Shown here: positions 27,348 through 35,826 of the stretch, in pieces
How the letters are laid out: every line of letters starts with the position of its first letter
How positions within the stretch are numbered: position 1 is the first letter of the stretch
Assembly: GCA_013416455.1 (NCBI GenBank)
Contig: JACCES010000018.1
Location: forward strand, 1 to 64,000
Length of the DNA stretch: 64,000 nt
Reading direction: 5' to 3'
Origin: Alcaligenaceae bacterium
Lineage (GTDB): Bacteria > Pseudomonadota > Gammaproteobacteria > Burkholderiales > Burkholderiaceae_B
The notes under the pieces: generated by a model
Databases searched by the model: none
Seen by the model: only the letters and a program-made list of their open reading frames with translations
What the model was told of the DNA's origin: nothing
Position numbers and translations under genes: made by a program

Positions 27348-28189
27348 AGAATCTGGAATTTTATAATGCTGTGGATCGCTCGATAAGTGCATCAATCAAC
27401 AATGAGAGCATGGGTCACGGGCTTCTACTAGAAGTTGCCGAACTGAGCGTGCAAAGAAATCGGAAAAACCTGCTCCAAGGTTTACATTTCCAAGTAAGGG
27501 CGGGAGAGTTTGTCGCGGTAATTGGAGCCAATGGAGCAGGAAAATCCACTCTTGTGCGAGCCGTCACGGGTGAATGGGACGCTACCGGGAAGATCAAGGT
27601 TTTTGGACGTAACCTGGCTTCGTGGACAAGAAAGGAACTCGCCAAGCGCATGGCAGTCATGTCTCAGAAAACACACTTGGACTTTTCCTTCACTTCACAG
27701 CAGGTTGTTGAAATGGGCCGGCTCCCGCACACTCACTTCTCTGCGTCACATAACTCCAATGTGGCTCGTGAGGTTCTGAAAAGTCTTACATTGACAGAGT
27801 ATGCGGATCGAGCTCTGACGTCACTTTCTGGCGGAGAAGCGCAAAAGGTGCAGTTTGCGCGTGCTGTGACGCAATTGAGCGGAGTTAAAGAACCTACTCT
27901 GTTAATTCTGGACGAACCGACTGCCGCACTTGATCTCGCCCAACAGAAAGTAATCCTTGATGCAACGCGCCACTCCTGCCAATCAAATAACGCAGTGTTG
28001 GCGGTCTTACACGACCTCAACCAGGTCGCCCTTTACGCTGATCGGGTACTAGTGCTTAGAAATGGCAGATTAATTTTCGATGCTCCAACAGCACAAGCCC
28101 TAACACCACCGATACTGAGCGAGGCTTATGGTGTCAATATAAGGGTAGAGGTCCTGACTGACGGCCGAAGAATTATTCTGGTTGATTGA
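27344..28189 (+). CDS. hmuV: heme ABC transporter ATP-binding protein HmuV
   Basis: A 281-residue ABC ATPase. Walker A is GANGAGKSTLVRAVTG, the Q-loop lies in MAVMSQKTHLDFSFTSQQVV, the signature is TSLSGGEAQKVQFARAVTQL, Walker B is LLILDEPTAALDLAQQ, and the H-loop is AVLHDLNQVALYADRVL. HLDFSFTSQQVVEMGR is typical of HmuV/BtuD heme ATPases. An N-terminal extension of about 25 residues precedes the domain. The start overlaps the hmuU stop (ATGA). It is the last gene of the heme operon; 28190-28485 holds no further gene. Confidence 0.93.
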   Translation: MKNLEFYNAVDRSISASINNESMGHGLLLEVAELSVQRNRKNLLQGLHFQVRAGEFVAVIGANGAGKSTLVRAVTGEWDATGKIKVFGRNLASWTRKELAKRMAVMSQKTHLDFSFTSQQVVEMGRLPHTHFSASHNSNVAREVLKSLTLTEYADRALTSLSGGEAQKVQFARAVTQLSGVKEPTLLILDEPTAALDLAQQKVILDATRHSCQSNNAVLAVLHDLNQVALYADRVLVLRNGRLIFDAPTAQALTPPILSEAYGVNIRVEVLTDGRRIILVD

Positions 28190-28485
28190 GTCCAGCCACG
28201 ATATCACAGCCGAACCCACACCATGTAAGCTTGCCTTCCCACTAAGTAACATTTAATAGTTTCAGAACAGGCATGCAGAATCTTGCCTGAATATATACCG
28301 ACCATATGCATAATGACGCGGTACCCGCACAGCCATATGCACTCCTATGATGCAACGATCGTTATCGGAACAATGCTGAAAAAAAATATCAGTTCAAGCA
28401 CAAAAAACATGACAAGAACACCACAAACGCGGACGTTGCTGCGGCGTGTCGAGAAAAAACTGGCCTTATCGAATAATGCCGACGA

Positions 28486-28755
28486 TTAGTACTTCGGCGG
28501 CGTATCCGAAGGCGTGTACGGCACAGTGCCATCACCATAGAAGCGTTTGCGCGTGGCGTCGGCCACTCGGTCGCACAGCACCTCTCTCAGATTAGCACGC
28601 TCCGTCTTGCATTGCTGGCGCAATTCTTTCAGCCGCGCAAGGTCGGCGGCCAGTTCTTCGACAGTATGCACATCGGGCACAGACGCAGGCGGTTCTGATT
28701 GACCGCAACCGGCTAGCCCTTCCATCAAAGCCAATAACAGCGATATCTTGCGCAT
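28486..28755 (-). CDS. eexN: EexN-family entry-exclusion lipoprotein
   Basis: An 89-residue lipoprotein. The signal ISLLLALMEGLAGC ends in a lipobox Cys at about residue 17, followed by a helical region (VEELAADLARLKELRQQCKT, with CKTERANLREVLCD Cys pair) and the C-terminal RKRFYGDGTVPYTPSDTPPK. EexN/TrbK proteins block redundant entry of an identical element. The ATG overlaps the lysR stop by one base (TAATG). In related elements eexN sits directly beside traG; here heme cargo and a second eexN 3' end separate them. Confidence 0.85.
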   Translation of the reverse strand: MRKISLLLALMEGLAGCGQSEPPASVPDVHTVEELAADLARLKELRQQCKTERANLREVLCDRVADATRKRFYGDGTVPYTPSDTPPKY

Positions 28756-29687
28756 TACACCTCCGATGTATCAGGTTGGCGGGATTCGGGCAGATCGGTG
28801 CCCGACCATTCCAGAGTTTCCGCCCGTTCGATGAACCGTTCCAGGGCTTCGGACAGGTCTTCATTGCGATGCACCAGATAAGTGGTGAGCCTGGCTTCCT
28901 TGCCGGCCAAAGGCCGGGCAACCACACCCCTATCTCCGCACACCAGCATGTGCGAGGCCCCGGCCAGCCCCAAGGCATAGCCCGCCGCCACCAACGTGGC
29001 CATCATGTCGAATGATCCGACCCGTTCAAGTATCAGCGGCTCATCATCGGACCGACGCAGAATCCGGTCTATCTGCCGAGTAAACCCTTCGCATATCGTC
29101 GGATGCCCAAGCACCAGGGGATAGCGCAACACTTCATCCAACGGCACATGGCGATGCGTCAACAGAGGGTGGCGCTCGGGCACCACGACGCGCAGGGGGT
29201 CATGCCAGACGGGACGCGCCACCAACCCATCGCCGACGCTACCCACCTGATTGAAGCCCACGTCATACAGATCGTCGTGCAAGCCGCGGAACTGCTCCGA
29301 GAACGGCATTTCAAACATGCGAACCTCGACTTCCGGCTCCTGTTCCCGGCATCGGGCCAGCAAAGCCGGCAGGCAGGGAGGCGGCAAAGCGTCCGACAAG
29401 GCAACGCGCAATTGCCGCTGATAACCGTTTGCTACCGCCAAGGTGCAGTCCCTGGCCTGTTGCATCATCGGTAAAATGCGTCGGACATGCCGCAAAAACT
29501 CATGTCCTGCGCGGGTCAGGCGGGTACTGCGGGTTGTGCGTACAAACAACTGCGCTCCAAGGTCTTCCTCCAATTCCTTGATGGTCCTGGACAGTGGCGA
29601 CTGCTCGATGTGCAACCGCTCTGCCGCACGGGCGAAGTGGAGCTCTTCCGCCACGGCAAGAAAACAACGAAAATGACGAATTTCCAA
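28755..29687 (-). CDS. LysR-family transcriptional regulator
   Basis: A 310-residue LTTR. The N-terminal HTH is MEIRHFRCFLAVAEELHFAR then AAERLHIEQSPLSRTIKELE, followed by LGAQLFVRTTRSTRLTRAG. The effector-binding domain (90-290) shows LPALLARCREQEPEVEVRMF and VVVPERHPLLTHRHVPLDE. LysR genes next to eexN are part of the Tn4371-type backbone, possibly regulating transfer. Effector unknown. It forms an operon with eexN; its upstream region (29688-29949) has no other gene. Confidence 0.9.
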   Translation of the reverse strand: MEIRHFRCFLAVAEELHFARAAERLHIEQSPLSRTIKELEEDLGAQLFVRTTRSTRLTRAGHEFLRHVRRILPMMQQARDCTLAVANGYQRQLRVALSDALPPPCLPALLARCREQEPEVEVRMFEMPFSEQFRGLHDDLYDVGFNQVGSVGDGLVARPVWHDPLRVVVPERHPLLTHRHVPLDEVLRYPLVLGHPTICEGFTRQIDRILRRSDDEPLILERVGSFDMMATLVAAGYALGLAGASHMLVCGDRGVVARPLAGKEARLTTYLVHRNEDLSEALERFIERAETLEWSGTDLPESRQPDTSEV

Positions 29688-29949
29688 GCTAGATTCTCTC
29701 CGTGATTAATCAAAAAGCACGCTCAGCGTCATTCCATGGAATTGCTGACATGCAGCATTATTTACCCATGGGCTTCTATAGAGCGCGACGTATTAGTTCT
29801 GGTTCATGGATTTTCCGTGCCGTTCGGGCCACGCAGTAAGATTCATCGGCCTTTGCAGACTCAAGTGCCCAGCGCGCCTATGAACTAGCACCATCGGCAG
29901 CAAGGTCTGCAGGCCCGCCCTCCCGTCACAAGGCGGAGAGGGTAAGAAC

Positions 29950-30285
29950 TCACTTCAAGGACAGTATCCATTCGGCCAATGTCTTGGCTTCCGCTTCCGA
30001 TACCGTGCCATTTGGTGGCATGGGTATCGGCCCCCAAACACCGGAACTACCCGAACGGATACTTCCCGCAAGCCGTTCAATCACATCAGGGGTACCGGCT
30101 TCCTTGGCGGCGATATCCTTGAATGCGGGGCCGACCAATTTGGTATCGACAGAATGACAAGCGAGGCAGAGTTTGGTTTTGGCAAGTTCAAGCATCTCTG
30201 CCTGTGCCGGTACAACGGCGAGCAGTAACGGCAAGGTGAATGCAAAACGGTCGATGGTCGAAGCATAGCGACGAGAATTAGACAT
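29950..30285 (-). CDS. periplasmic c-type cytochrome, c551/c552-like
   Basis: A 111-residue class I cytochrome c. A signal peptide (about 1-29, ending VVPAQAE) precedes [20 protein letters not shown], which carries the CXXCH heme site. [20 protein letters not shown] carries the distal Met ligand, and the helix [12 protein letters not shown] is the normal C-terminus. It is about the right size for cytochrome c551-type electron carriers. It sits at the end of the copper operon, 209 bp after the previous gene. Its role there could be electron transfer to an oxidase assembled with SCO1 help; this is inference. Confidence 0.85.
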   Translation of the reverse strand: MSNSRRYASTIDRFAFTLPLLLAVVPAQAEMLELAKTKLCLACHSVDTKLVGPAFKDIAAKEAGTPDVIERLAGSIRSGSSGVWGPIPMPPNGTVSEAEAKTLAEWILSLK

Positions 30286-30494
30286 AAAAAATCATCCTTT
30301 AAAGATAAGAAAAAATACGAATCTAAGCTTTTGAGCTCATTGAATATTCCGGTTGGTTCCAGAGAACCACGACCCCACAGATGCGGAAAACGTAGTCACC
30401 TAATTACTTCACTCTATTCGAACCGCATAGTTTTTTACGTCTGCGCAGGACGGCGGGGTTTTCACAACCTTGCTCAGAAAACAAGCAGTGAATC

Positions 30495-30680
30495 CTAGGT
30501 CCGGCAGCAGGACGTACGTTCTTCATGAATAGTGGCGGGTGATTGTTCCAGAATGAGCATACTGGCGGATAACTGAGCGCTTTGTGTGTATCCCAACGCC
30601 CAACCACACCAGCCAGCCATAAAGATTGCCGCTAGCAGGAGGCCCCGTCTCGCGCCTCGGGGTGAGTAGACTCGCTTCAT
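30495..30680 (-). CDS. small hypothetical membrane protein
   Basis: A 61-residue protein with one hydrophobic segment (GLLLAAIFMAGWCGWALGY) after a basic start (MKRVYSPRGARR), and CC near the end. It resembles no family that I can name. Its ATG overlaps the stop of the preceding small gene by 4 bp, suggesting coupled translation, and both lie in the copper operon. A membrane-anchored small partner is plausible but unproven. Confidence 0.5.
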   Translation of the reverse strand: MKRVYSPRGARRGLLLAAIFMAGWCGWALGYTQSAQLSASMLILEQSPATIHEERTSCCRT

Positions 30681-30916
30681 GCTAGCTCTCCCGTTTGAGC
30701 AGCTTTGCGGCAGTCTCGGTTATGCGTATGGACGGAAGCGGTGAAATAGGAAGCGCCGGTATTGACAGCACCGGAGGACGGAACGTCCATGTTGGAAATG
30801 CTTGCGTCATTTTGCGTCGCATAAGTCGTTGAGAACACGAACCATGCTGCGAGGGCGATAATCGCACCTATATTTAGATGCGTGAGAAAACGCATCATCA
30901 ATTCTATGAGTTTCAT
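30677..30916 (-). CDS. small hypothetical membrane protein
   Basis: A 79-residue protein. Its N-terminal hydrophobic stretch HLNIGAIIALAAWFVFSTTY could be a signal anchor or signal peptide. A Ser/Asn-rich soluble part follows, with HTHNRDC, a possible metal-binding His/Cys patch. It has no recognised family. It lies 85 bp downstream of the DUF2946 gene on the same strand and overlaps the next small ORF by 4 bp. TAATAAATGAAAC lies directly around the start; the Shine-Dalgarno site AGGAG is visible 7-8 bases upstream. Confidence 0.55.
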   Translation of the reverse strand: MKLIELMMRFLTHLNIGAIIALAAWFVFSTTYATQNDASISNMDVPSSGAVNTGASYFTASVHTHNRDCRKAAQTGELA

Positions 30917-31001
30917 TTATTACTCCTGATTCAATCTGTTCGCGCCGGCAGGCGCACACGGCGCTGCCTAACGGAGCGCCCTGCATTAAGAAAGAGATTT
31001 T

Positions 31002-31415
31002 TCAGGAGATAGAGGGAGGCGCGCGACTACGATCAGGGCGCCATTGATTGTGTGCAAGGATGAGCTCGGACTCGGGCAAGCAAAGCGCGATCCCGCATAC
31101 GAACTGATAAACTGGAAGCGATGTATCTGCAGGAGGAACACCACGGAACTGGAAGTGAGGTAGACAGAAGGGACAATGATCCGCCTGAATGCTGTTAGGC
31201 TCTTCAGCGGCCCCGTCCTGCATGTCGACTTGAACCAGCTTGGTTCCGTTTGCGCTGCATACCTCTATCCAGACGCCGCCAGCGGCTTCTGTTGAGGCAA
31301 GGACTTTTGAAACCGTCGGCGCCAGCGCCGCAAAAAGGACGAGTAGCGCCATGAGCCAGACCACACTGGCATGGCGGTATGGGCGCGCGACACCCACGGG
31401 ATAAGGCCGCCTCAT
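31002..31415 (-). CDS. DUF2946 family protein
   Basis: A DUF2946-type protein of about 137 residues. A membrane helix (SVVWLMALLVLFAALAPTVS) is followed by WIEVCSANGTKLVQVDM and the typical DHCPFCLPH, a HisCys-X2-Cys motif that could bind metal. The ATG at 31415 is chosen because the longer frame (to 31517) overlaps the neighbouring gene. It is in the copper operon, 67 bp after the copper-uptake-associated gene. Family members recur near copper and TonB-receptor genes; biochemical role unknown. Confidence 0.75.
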   Translation of the reverse strand: MRRPYPVGVARPYRHASVVWLMALLVLFAALAPTVSKVLASTEAAGGVWIEVCSANGTKLVQVDMQDGAAEEPNSIQADHCPFCLPHFQFRGVPPADTSLPVYQFVCGIALCLPESELILAHNQWRPDRSRAPPSIS

Positions 31416-31482
31416 TGAGGCCGCCTTTGGGCCGAGCGAGTCACGCTCAACTCTTCCGAGGCCAGTGCAGCATACAGTGTCA

Positions 31483-31959
31483 TCAGTGCGGCGCATGCTC
31501 GCCATTAACCAAGACATTTTGACCGAATGATGCGAACTTCTCCCGGGTTTCCTTGGGCAATTTCGCTTCGGCCATGCTAGCCGCTTCTATCAGCCGGCGG
31601 GCCGCCGACTCACTCATGCCAGCCATCTTCAATGCCTCGATATCCTTGAGCCCATCTCCACCGCAAACATGGACCTCCCATTTGCCGTCGCGAAGCATAA
31701 GCAATGCACGGCCGCCGCGTGCTTGTTGTGTCCATCCCGCGAGCGCATAGTTTCCCTCAATGGCAACGGGACCCACCACCAGTGGCGCTTCGGGGCGATC
31801 CCAGATAGCGCGCATGGATTGCGCCACCTCCTCTGCTTCTATGGACGCGGCAGTGGCTACGCCGCCAATCATGATGAAGGCCAACACCATGGCTCCGACA
31901 GCTCTTGCCATTAATGCAAGGATCATTTCGGATTCCAACGTGGTTCGATTCTGTGTCAC
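31483..31959 (-). CDS. copper uptake system-associated protein
   Basis: A 158-residue exported protein: a hydrophobic leader MARAVGAMVLAFIMIGGVAT, then EAEEVAQSMRAIWDRPEAPL, VVGPVAIEGNYALAGWTQQA, GGRALLMLRDGKWEVHVCGG and SAARRLIEAASMAEAKLP. This matches a family annotated as associated with copper-uptake systems next to PCu(A)C genes. The conserved Cys in VHVCGG and C-terminal His may contact copper. The start at 31959 is GTG with AAGG upstream; an ATG at 31926 is an alternative. It lies 22 bp after the PCu(A)C gene. Confidence 0.75.
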   Translation of the reverse strand: MTQNRTTLESEMILALMARAVGAMVLAFIMIGGVATAASIEAEEVAQSMRAIWDRPEAPLVVGPVAIEGNYALAGWTQQARGGRALLMLRDGKWEVHVCGGDGLKDIEALKMAGMSESAARRLIEAASMAEAKLPKETREKFASFGQNVLVNGEHAPH

Positions 31960-31981
31960 GGTGCCTTGCTCCCTTTTGCAG

Positions 31982-32497
31982 TCACTTCAAACCCGCTGCG
32001 GAGCGGATTTCGCAGTCGCTCGTAATGGCGCGGCCTTCCTCGAACCAAAACGTAATGGGCAGGCTTTTGCCAATTTCCAGTTCCGAAGCGGGCTGTTCCA
32101 GCATGACGTGATGGCCGCCTGGCGCGAACTCGAAGCTGCCGCCCGCCGGTAGCTCAACCTTATCCTCATGCACCATGGCGGCCATGCCGTTTACAGTTGT
32201 GTTGGCATGCAGCATCACTTTCCCGAAGGCCTTCGACTGTGCACCGATAAGCGCGGCGTCATGAGCGCTGCTGTTGTTCAGCGTGAAATAAGCAGCCGAC
32301 GGCAAGCGATTAGGCAACGCGCGTATCCAGCAGTCGGAGACGGTAACGCCATCGGGTGCGGAGGCCTTGGCTGCATCGCCAAAGTCACCTTGTTGAGAAT
32401 GTTGATGCCCATGGTGGGCATGTCCCGAATGGGCATGCGCGGATAGGGAGGTGATGGCTGCGAATACGACCGTCAGGAATTTTAAAGAGTGGTTCAT
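31982..32497 (-). CDS. periplasmic copper chaperone PCu(A)C
   Basis: A 171-residue PCu(A)C protein. After the signal peptide (1-22) comes a His-rich stretch (HSGHAHHGHQH, residues 23-33), which is extra compared with minimal members and could collect copper. The core shows GVTVSDCWIRALPNRLPSAA, VMLHANTTVNGMAAMVHEDK and FAPGGHHVMLEQPASELEIG, containing the His/Met Cu(I) ligands. It delivers Cu(I) in the periplasm, typically to the CuA site of cytochrome oxidase. It is followed by a second, different PCu(A)C at 32511. Confidence 0.88.
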   Translation of the reverse strand: MNHSLKFLTVVFAAITSLSAHAHSGHAHHGHQHSQQGDFGDAAKASAPDGVTVSDCWIRALPNRLPSAAYFTLNNSSAHDAALIGAQSKAFGKVMLHANTTVNGMAAMVHEDKVELPAGGSFEFAPGGHHVMLEQPASELEIGKSLPITFWFEEGRAITSDCEIRSAAGLK

Positions 32498-32510
32498 GAT
32501 TTTCCTTGGT

Positions 32511-32993
32511 TTAGTGTTTGTGATGGTGGCCGCCGTTTGACGAGCCGCTGGCCAGCGGACGAACGGGGGCTTCGATGCTGACGGTCTCGCGCTTGCCGTC
32601 AGGGCTCTCGAAGGTCAACGTCAAGGGGATGTGACTACCTTCTTGAACTTGCTCCTTCAAGTCGATCAGCATAATGTGGTATCCACCCGGCTTGAGATCG
32701 ACAACTTGGCCTGCAGGCAGCCCCAGGCGTGGAATCTCACGCATCTTCATGACATCGTTTTCCATGGCCATCTCGTGAATCTCGACATGTTGAGCCGCCG
32801 GAGAGTCGGCCTGCACGAGCGCGCTGTCGGTCGTGGAGGAAAGACGCATGAAGACGCCGGTGGCATGTTGTTGCGCGACGGTGGCACGAACCCATGGTTC
32901 GTCTACGGTGATTTGAGCGTGCGCGTTTGCCGCGACTAACAGCGCGCCGGCCGTTGCGATAGACCAAGTGAGCAGTTTTGATGTAGTGGACAT
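32511..32993 (-). CDS. periplasmic copper chaperone PCu(A)C, second copy
   Basis: A 160-residue PCu(A)C with a signal peptide ending AANAHAQ (about residue 27). The core is ITVDEPWVRATVAQQHATGV, VEIHEMAMENDVMKMREI and LKPGGYHIMLIDLKEQVQEG, fitting the H(M)X10MX21HXM copper-binding pattern. It has a C-terminal NGGHHHKH tail, so both paralogs have His clusters at opposite ends. It stands 13 bp before the first PCu(A)C gene and 21 bp after SCO1. A pair with SCO1 suggests a copper delivery relay. Confidence 0.9.
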   Translation of the reverse strand: MSTTSKLLTWSIATAGALLVAANAHAQITVDEPWVRATVAQQHATGVFMRLSSTTDSALVQADSPAAQHVEIHEMAMENDVMKMREIPRLGLPAGQVVDLKPGGYHIMLIDLKEQVQEGSHIPLTLTFESPDGKRETVSIEAPVRPLASGSSNGGHHHKH

Positions 32994-33014
32994 AACAATC
33001 TCCTGAAGAAAGGA

Positions 33015-33617
33015 TCAATTGAGGGCTAAAACTTGACGGATATCCGCCGCGTATTCTTCAACGGTTTGTGTATGACGCAAGCCCAGGCGCAGTTGGCCGG
33101 ACCGGTCATAAACATAGGTGATGGCGCTGTGATCCATGGTGTAGGACGAGCCCGTCGGAACTTTCGCGTAATATGCTTTGAAATCGCCAGCTGTTTTTTT
33201 CGTCTTTTCAAGATCACCGTAAAGACCAATGAAACTCGAATCGAAGGCAGTTACATAGGCATCCAGGACTTCCGGCGTGTCACGCTCCGGATCGACAGTA
33301 ATAAATAAAACCTGCAATTGATCACCGTCCTTTCCGAGCAGCCTCTTAACCTCGGCCGCCCTAAATAGAGCAGTCGGGCACACGTCGGGGCATTGGGTGA
33401 AGCCGAAGAAAATCAGCACGGCCTTACCCTGGAAATCGGAAAGTCGGTATTGTCGTCCGTCCGCTCCGCTTAACTGGAAATCACGACCAATGTCCGTATC
33501 GGACATGTCTATGCCGTGGATATTCTCCAGCTCGTCAGAGCGCGAACATCCGTAAAGCGATAAACCGGCGGCGATCAAGGCGGCGAGAAAGCCGCGCCGT
33601 TGCATAGATGAAATCAT
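33015..33617 (-). CDS. SCO1/SenC copper-binding thioredoxin-fold protein
   Basis: A 200-residue SCO protein. A lipoprotein-like signal LAALIAAGLSLYGC precedes the domain. GFTQCPDVCPTALFRAAEVK carries the CXXXC copper ligands, FITVDPERDTPEVLDAYV is the family signature, and the His ligand lies in YTMDHSAITYVYDRSGQL. It transfers Cu and redox equivalents for CuA assembly in cytochrome c oxidase, or for copper protection. The ATG at 33617 (MISSMQRRG) yields the signal; it starts 13 bp after the receptor gene. Confidence 0.92.
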   Translation of the reverse strand: MISSMQRRGFLAALIAAGLSLYGCSRSDELENIHGIDMSDTDIGRDFQLSGADGRQYRLSDFQGKAVLIFFGFTQCPDVCPTALFRAAEVKRLLGKDGDQLQVLFITVDPERDTPEVLDAYVTAFDSSFIGLYGDLEKTKKTAGDFKAYYAKVPTGSSYTMDHSAITYVYDRSGQLRLGLRHTQTVEEYAADIRQVLALN

Positions 33618-33630
33618 GAGCACTCCAGAT

Positions 33631-35745
33631 TTAGTATCGGACCTGTACGCCCGCGAACACTGCCCGGCCAGTACCCGGCTCGAACAGTGCCGAATTGGTG
33701 TTGGCGCGGTCGGTAATGCTGGCACTGGCAATGTATCGTCGATCCGTCAGGTTTCGCCCATCGATATAGAAGGAATAAGGTCCGTTTTCCCATCCCACCC
33801 GTAGGCCGACCAAAGCATAGGAATTTGTTTTGAGGCTGTTTGCATTGTCCACGTAGTAGACTTTAGGCACCCACTCGACATTGGGCCCGATATAAAATCC
33901 GGCCGGGTGTTTATACAGCACTTCGGCGCGAATGTAGTGGCGGGGAACGCCGGGAATTTGGTTAGTGCCCCAGTCACGATCATCGTCGAACTTGAAATCA
34001 CTGAATGTGTAGGACGCATTGATTTGCAGGCTATCGGCTTGGTGGCCGGTTGAAAACAGCCCTCGCATGGCGGTCCATTGCAGGCCGAGTTCGATGCCTT
34101 GGTGTATCGTGCGATCGAGGTTGACGGTCTGATCGCAGATATTCCACATGCTGCTCACGCATTGGAATTCGTTGCTGATCCGAGCATGGTAGAGCGCCAC
34201 GTCCCAGGCCACATCGCCCGATTGGCCGCGTGTCCCGATCTCGAAGGTCGTGGCACGCTGGGGCTTGAGACGGTCCAGGTCATTGGCAGTCGCAAAGTTC
34301 ATGTCTCCAAAGGTCGGCGGTTCGGCGCTGCGCGACACATTGCCAAAGACCTGCCATTGCGGCGACACCTGCCAGAGCAGCCCCAGCTTGGGGTTGAAGA
34401 AATCGTAGCTTTTCTCGCCCGAACGAGTGGTGGGCAGCCCGCCATTGAACCGGTCGTTGCGCTTGCGCTCGGCATGCAAGTATTGGAGTCCTGTAATCAG
34501 TGACAACCCCGGAACAATGTCGAACGCATTCTCGCCATAGAGTGTGATGTTGTTCGACTTGTCATCTGTTTGCGACAGCTTGGCGCCGCGATGCCCGCCC
34601 GAATTGACGTAATTACCTGCATCCACCTTGCCGGCCGACCAGGTGAGGCCCAGAGTCAGCCGGTTGCCGCGTCCGGCCAGCGGTGTGGCGTTCACCAGGC
34701 GGGCGTATGCGCCGTAGTCGGTGTAATCATTATCCAGATACTGATAGATAGGATGGCGCATATGGGTTTGCGAAAACCAGCCCCCCAACTCATAGGTCGT
34801 ATCACCCGATATGAATACAGTACGATTTGCAAGACGGCCACCATCGATATTGCGCTGCCAGTCGTCTATTTCGTTGCTGGCCGCCGCCTTGCGCGGGTCG
34901 TTCAGCGCCTGTTCGCGTGTGACCGAGCCCGGAATTTCCTGTCGTACACGTACTCCGGTGAAGTAAAAGCGGGTCTCGGCGGTATCCGACAGTTTCCAAC
35001 CGAGGTTCGCACTCGCGCGCAGAGAATTGCCGGCGCTATGATCGCGAAACCCATCCTGACGCTGCCAGGAGCCGGTGATGAAGCCATCGACGCCTTGGTC
35101 GGCAAAACCACTGCTTAACTGCAGGCGTCGCCAGCCGAAGCTACCGGCATCCAGTCGCCCCTGAAAAGGACTGGCGTCGTATCCTGTTGGGGTCACGAAA
35201 TTGATGGCTCCTCCCAGCGTGCCTGAACCATAGCGCAAGGCATTGGCGCCCTTGTATACCTCGGTGTAGCGGTACGCCGTCGGATCGATCCACTGGAAAT
35301 CCGTGCTGCCGTCGGCATTGTTCAGCGGCATGCCGTCCTGATAGAGCGCGATGCCGCGCATGTGGTAGTAGCGCGATAGCCCCGAGCCCCGTATGGACAG
35401 GCGCGAATCCTCGCCCCACTTGGGCTGAGCGAACACGCCCGGCGTGTAGTCGAGGACGTCCTTGATGGTGGCCGCCTGCGTATCGCGCCATGCGTCATCA
35501 GGCACCAAGGCCACGCCACCAGCCGTTTGTTCGATGAGCTCCTTGGCCTCTTGCGTGTTCGGCACCGTCACACTGGGACGCTCTTGGGGCTTCACCTCGA
35601 TCGGTGCAAGCGTTTGAGTTTGCGCATGCACTGTTGTCCAGGCGAAGGGAAGGCCCAGCGCCAGCAGAAATGCGCCGATCGCAGGTGCGTACGGGGGTCG
35701 GCCCAGCAGTGGCAATGTTGAAAAAATTATCGGGTCGTTGTTCAT
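33631..35745 (-). CDS. TonB-dependent outer-membrane receptor of the copper operon
   Basis: A 704-residue receptor. A signal peptide (about 1-40, LALGLPFAWTTVHAQ) and a plug (TLAPIEVKPQERPSVTV, SRLSIRGSGLSRYYHMRGIA, YKGANALRYGSGTLGGAINF) precede a beta-barrel ending in ALFEPGTGRAVFAGVQVRY. It takes up a scarce ligand across the outer membrane using TonB energy. Copper or a copper-binding compound is inferred only from operon partners; an iron-chelate cannot be excluded. GGGGGAAACTC precedes the ATG at 35745. Intact, unlike the heme receptor. Confidence 0.85.
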   Translation of the reverse strand: MNNDPIIFSTLPLLGRPPYAPAIGAFLLALGLPFAWTTVHAQTQTLAPIEVKPQERPSVTVPNTQEAKELIEQTAGGVALVPDDAWRDTQAATIKDVLDYTPGVFAQPKWGEDSRLSIRGSGLSRYYHMRGIALYQDGMPLNNADGSTDFQWIDPTAYRYTEVYKGANALRYGSGTLGGAINFVTPTGYDASPFQGRLDAGSFGWRRLQLSSGFADQGVDGFITGSWQRQDGFRDHSAGNSLRASANLGWKLSDTAETRFYFTGVRVRQEIPGSVTREQALNDPRKAAASNEIDDWQRNIDGGRLANRTVFISGDTTYELGGWFSQTHMRHPIYQYLDNDYTDYGAYARLVNATPLAGRGNRLTLGLTWSAGKVDAGNYVNSGGHRGAKLSQTDDKSNNITLYGENAFDIVPGLSLITGLQYLHAERKRNDRFNGGLPTTRSGEKSYDFFNPKLGLLWQVSPQWQVFGNVSRSAEPPTFGDMNFATANDLDRLKPQRATTFEIGTRGQSGDVAWDVALYHARISNEFQCVSSMWNICDQTVNLDRTIHQGIELGLQWTAMRGLFSTGHQADSLQINASYTFSDFKFDDDRDWGTNQIPGVPRHYIRAEVLYKHPAGFYIGPNVEWVPKVYYVDNANSLKTNSYALVGLRVGWENGPYSFYIDGRNLTDRRYIASASITDRANTNSALFEPGTGRAVFAGVQVRY

Positions 35746-35826
35746 GAGTTTCCCCCTTATTAATAAAAAATCGGAATCGCACCCCACTGTAGATCGCGAT
35801 GCCAGCTATACGCCATGCGGGCGCCG

